A stretch of 7,668 bases of DNA from Nitrospira sp. Its GTDB lineage: Bacteria > Nitrospirota > Thermodesulfovibrionia > Thermodesulfovibrionales > SM23-35. The notes under the pieces were generated by a model. That model saw only the letters and a list, made by a program, of their open reading frames with translations. It searched no databases and had not been told where the DNA came from. Shown one piece after another: positions 5,620 to 7,668 of this stretch. Each line of letters starts with the position of its first letter. The stretch's first letter is position 1. Both the position numbers and the translations under genes were made by a program. Location of the stretch: contig VGWZ01000092.1 of NCBI GenBank assembly GCA_016873595.1, positions 1 to 7,668 on the forward strand, given 5' to 3'.

Positions 5620-6681
5620 GTGTCCCTCCTTACACTAAGGAGTCTTCATATCTTCTTCAGGTCAACCAGCGGTTCTATAAAGGTTGTCTCTGATCTCAAC
5701 CTGGAAATTGAGGCGGCTGAAGTCTTTGGCCTTGTGGGAGAGAGCGGGTGCGGGAAGACTCTCACTGCACTCTCAATCATGGGAATACTCCCGCAGAATG
5801 CATTCGCAGAAGGGGAGATTATCTTTAGAGATAATAATCTCCTCACACTTGATAGAGAATCCATGAGAAGGCTGAGGGGAAAAGAGCTCTCAATGATATT
5901 CCAGGAGCCAGCAACATCACTCAATCCTGTGCTTACTGTTGGTTATCAGGTGGCAGAGGTTCTTACCACACATATGGATATCTCAAAGAAAGAGGCAATG
6001 AATACTGCAATAGAACTTTTGAAGGCAGTGAAAATACCCTCTCCTGAAATCAGAATAAAGGAATATCCACATCAGTTATCAGGGGGGATGAAACAAAGGG
6101 TTATGATTGCTATGGCAATAGCCTGTAAACCATCTTTGTTGATTGCAGATGAACCCACAACAGCCCTTGATGTTACAATACAGGCGCAGATACTTGAGCT
6201 CATCCAGAGGCTCAGAGAAGATATGAGGATGGCAGTGCTTCTTATCACCCATGACCTTGGCATTATTGCAGAGAATGCTCAAAGAGTAGCAATCATGTAT
6301 GCTGGCAGATTAATGGAACTTGCGGACGTTTATGAGCTCTTTAATAATCCGGGACACCCCTACACCATAGGTCTATTAGAGTCTCTTCCTGAAGAGAAAG
6401 GGAAACCTTTAAAACCGATCCCGGGTTTCGTGCCAGAACCAGACAGACTCCCTTTAGGGTGTAAGTTTTCAGATAGATGTAGATTTGCACTACCAGAATG
6501 TAATGAGAAAGAACCCGAGCTGATACCTCTATCTATAGCAAGTAACAAGTCAAATCCCCCCTCACCCCCCTTTGCTAAAGGGGGGCAAGAGGGGATTAAT
6601 CACTTACCACCCACTACTCGTCACTCGTCACTGCATCTTGTTAGGTGCATCAGGGCATCGGAGATACTATGGCGCTCCTGA
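5620..6681 (+). CDS. dppD: Oligopeptide/dipeptide ABC transporter ATP-binding protein, DppD/OppD type, with repeat-derived insertion
   Basis: Cytoplasmic ATPase subunit of a peptide/nickel-class importer. It has 353 residues from GTG 5620, 6 nt after the TPR gene; the nearest Shine-Dalgarno-like AAGGA is rather far upstream, so coupling is likely. Motifs in order: Walker A GESGCGKT (40-47), Q-loop FQEP with Gln95, signature LSGGMKQR (153-160), Walker B LLIADEP (173-179), D-loop SALD equivalent TALD (181-184), and H-loop His211 in ITHDLG. The C-terminal oligo_HPY region carries GHPYTIGLL and the four-cysteine set Cys281, Cys287, Cys294 and Cys343, which in some DppD proteins binds an Fe-S cluster. 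Cys294 to Cys343 is 49 residues, whereas the corresponding gap in the neighbouring DppF is 17. The excess, roughly residues 305-336, contains a palindromic repeat read in frame. The end overlaps the dppF start by 13 bp. Confidence 0.93.
   Translation: MSLLTLRSLHIFFRSTSGSIKVVSDLNLEIEAAEVFGLVGESGCGKTLTALSIMGILPQNAFAEGEIIFRDNNLLTLDRESMRRLRGKELSMIFQEPATSLNPVLTVGYQVAEVLTTHMDISKKEAMNTAIELLKAVKIPSPEIRIKEYPHQLSGGMKQRVMIAMAIACKPSLLIADEPTTALDVTIQAQILELIQRLREDMRMAVLLITHDLGIIAENAQRVAIMYAGRLMELADVYELFNNPGHPYTIGLLESLPEEKGKPLKPIPGFVPEPDRLPLGCKFSDRCRFALPECNEKEPELIPLSIASNKSNPPSPPFAKGGQEGINHLPPTTRHSSLHLVRCIRASEILWRS
6553..6597. repeat. Palindromic repeat inside the dppD coding region
   Basis: A 45-bp hairpin: left arm 6553-6573 (AATCCCC...CCCCCCTTT), loop GCT, right arm 6577-6597, with 18 of 21 positions complementary. 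It is 15 codons long, has no stop in the dppD frame, and is read as NPPSPPFAKGGQEGI. This is the sort of sequence found as dispersed intergenic repeats in many bacterial genomes (general knowledge). It is followed at 6616-6629 by two tandem copies of ACTCGTC, also typical of repeat flanks. Confidence 0.8.
6660..6663 (+). promoter_or_regulatory. Ribosome binding site that decides the dppF start
   Basis: GGAG lies 5 nt upstream of ATG 6669. The longer in-frame option, GTG 6645, has no Shine-Dalgarno and would add eight residues (HQGIGDT plus the initiator) not expected at the N-terminus of this family, so 6669 is preferred. Confidence 0.65.
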
Positions 6682-7643
6682 AAGTTAATTCTCTAAAGAA
6701 ATATTTCCCTGTGAAGAAAGGATTCATGACAGCCCCTGCATTACTCAAGGCTGTTGATGGTATTGACTTGTCTCTTGATGAGGACAGGGTCTTTGCCCTT
6801 GTTGGTGAGAGCGGATGTGGGAAGTCAACTGTTGCAAGGCTTATAGTGAGGTTACTACCACCTACTTCTGGCGAGGTATTATTTCAGGGCAAGAATGTTT
6901 TTGAGTTGAGCGGTGATAACCTAAAAGCCTTCAGGAAATCAGTACAGATCATATTTCAAGACCCCTTTTCATCTCTTAATCCCAGGAAAAGTATTCTGGA
7001 TACCATTGCAGAGCCACTGAAGATTCACAGGATTGTTGAAAAAATAAGAATAAAAGATAAAGTAGTTGAACTGCTCAATAAAGTCGGCCTTGGCTCTGAC
7101 ATCTTGAATCGTTACCCCCATGAATTCAGCGGGGGGCAGAGACAGAGGATTTGTATTGCACGTTCACTTGCAGTATCACCTAAAGTAATCGTTGCAGACG
7201 AACCGCTTTCAGCACTCGATGTCTCGATACAGGCCCAGATATTGAACCTCCTTCAGGAATTGAAAAGAGAATATAGAATCTCATTTTTCTTTATAAGTCA
7301 CGCCCTTAAAGTCGTTCATTACTTTAGTGATAGCATCGGAGTAATGTACCTCGGAAAAATTGTGGAACATGCAAAAACAGAGGACTTGTTCAGGGAACCT
7401 TTTCACCCCTATACAGAGATACTCCTTTCGTCAGCCCCAACCATTATAGTTCAAAGTGACAAAGATGTGAGGAGTAGAAATTTAAAGCTTAGAACTGATA
7501 TGGGCGAGGTTCCAAGTCCTATAGATATACCTCCTGGATGTCCATTCCATCCGAGGTGCCCAAAGAAATTTGAACCCTGTGATAACATCATACCCGAATT
7601 AAAAGAAACAGATGGCAGACTTGTATCATGCCATCTGTTTTGA
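6669..7643 (+). CDS. dppF: Oligopeptide/dipeptide ABC transporter ATP-binding protein, DppF/OppF type
   Basis: Second ATPase of the peptide-class importer, expected to pair with the DppD-like subunit. It has 324 residues from ATG 6669. The start region LKVNSLKKYFPVKKG...LLKAVDGIDL is the classic OppF/DppF opening. Motifs: Walker A GESGCGKS (46-53), Q-loop FQDP with Gln97 followed by SSLNPR, signature FSGGQRQR (153-160), Walker B VIVADEP (173-179), D-loop SALD (181-184), and H-loop His211. The residue after His211 is Ala (ISHAL), where Asp (SHDL) is usual. The C-terminal region has HPYTEILLSSAP and four cysteines, Cys291, Cys297, Cys304 and Cys321 (GCPFHPRC...EPC...SCHLF), with normal spacing. 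It overlaps dppD by 13 bp. No permease or binding-protein gene is seen before dppD or in the few bases after this gene. Confidence 0.94.
   Translation: MALLKVNSLKKYFPVKKGFMTAPALLKAVDGIDLSLDEDRVFALVGESGCGKSTVARLIVRLLPPTSGEVLFQGKNVFELSGDNLKAFRKSVQIIFQDPFSSLNPRKSILDTIAEPLKIHRIVEKIRIKDKVVELLNKVGLGSDILNRYPHEFSGGQRQRICIARSLAVSPKVIVADEPLSALDVSIQAQILNLLQELKREYRISFFFISHALKVVHYFSDSIGVMYLGKIVEHAKTEDLFREPFHPYTEILLSSAPTIIVQSDKDVRSRNLKLRTDMGEVPSPIDIPPGCPFHPRCPKKFEPCDNIIPELKETDGRLVSCHLF
7606..7640 (+). terminator. Possible terminator hairpin overlapping the end of dppF
   Basis: A perfect 12-bp inverted repeat, AAACAGATGGCA (7606-7617) and TGCCATCTGTTT (7629-7640), with an 11-nt loop, lying within the last codons of dppF. 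It is followed by T and then TGATTATG, so the U-tract is short. It could end the operon, but the coding overlap and weak T-run leave this uncertain. Confidence 0.45.
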
Positions 7644-7668
7644 TTATGCAATGGAATGTTTATGCTAA

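Noticed and set aside
7646..7668. Start of a further gene after dppF (ATG 7646, MQWNVYA...)
   Set aside because: Only seven codons are visible and there is no ribosome binding site; not supportable from this window.

Overview
The window looks like a chromosomal segment of a Gram-negative bacterium of moderate to low G+C content. The evidence is an EmrA/EmrB-type envelope-spanning efflux pair, a stand-alone TrpB2-type tryptophan synthase beta chain, and several palindromic intergenic repeats of the 'GTCATTCC...GGAATGAC' and 'AATCCCC...GGGGATT' kinds. That mix would fit a Nitrospirota- or Desulfobacterota-like genome, but this is an impression from gene and repeat content; no phylogenetic marker is present.

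Layout. (1) Positions 1-2599, minus strand: a two-gene efflux operon. A periplasmic adaptor (EmrA/HlyD family) is followed, with an 8-bp overlap, by a 14-TM DHA2-type MFS transporter (EmrB family) that runs off the left edge only a few residues short of normal length. (2) Positions 2600-3141: a divergent intergenic region holding two palindromic repeats, one of them a 146-bp MITE-like element with 25-bp terminal inverted repeats that lies almost against the emrA ribosome binding site. (3) Positions 3142-4503, plus strand: trpB of the TrpB2 family, ending in a strong intrinsic terminator. (4) Positions 4603-4870: a small two-cysteine protein of unknown function, overlapping a 35-codon remnant of a LigD-type DNA 3'-phosphoesterase. 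(5) Positions 4906-7643: a TPR protein followed by two oligopeptide/dipeptide ABC transporter ATPases (DppD- and DppF-like). They probably form one operon, driven by a near-consensus promoter that places the TPR gene on an almost leaderless mRNA.

How the genes work together. EmrA and EmrB would export hydrophobic compounds, with an outer-membrane TolC-like partner encoded elsewhere. TrpB2 makes tryptophan from indole (or takes part in indole salvage); no trpA is in view. DppD and DppF would energise a peptide or nickel importer whose permeases and binding protein are not in the window.

I found no convincing new multi-gene system. The points most worth a second look are: the palindromic repeat inserted in frame between the third and fourth cysteines of DppD; the truncated phosphoesterase whose stop codon lies inside the -35 box of the next operon; and the MITE next to emrA. 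From ribosome binding sites I moved three starts to internal codons: emrA at 2599, trpB at GTG 3142, and dppF at 6669.
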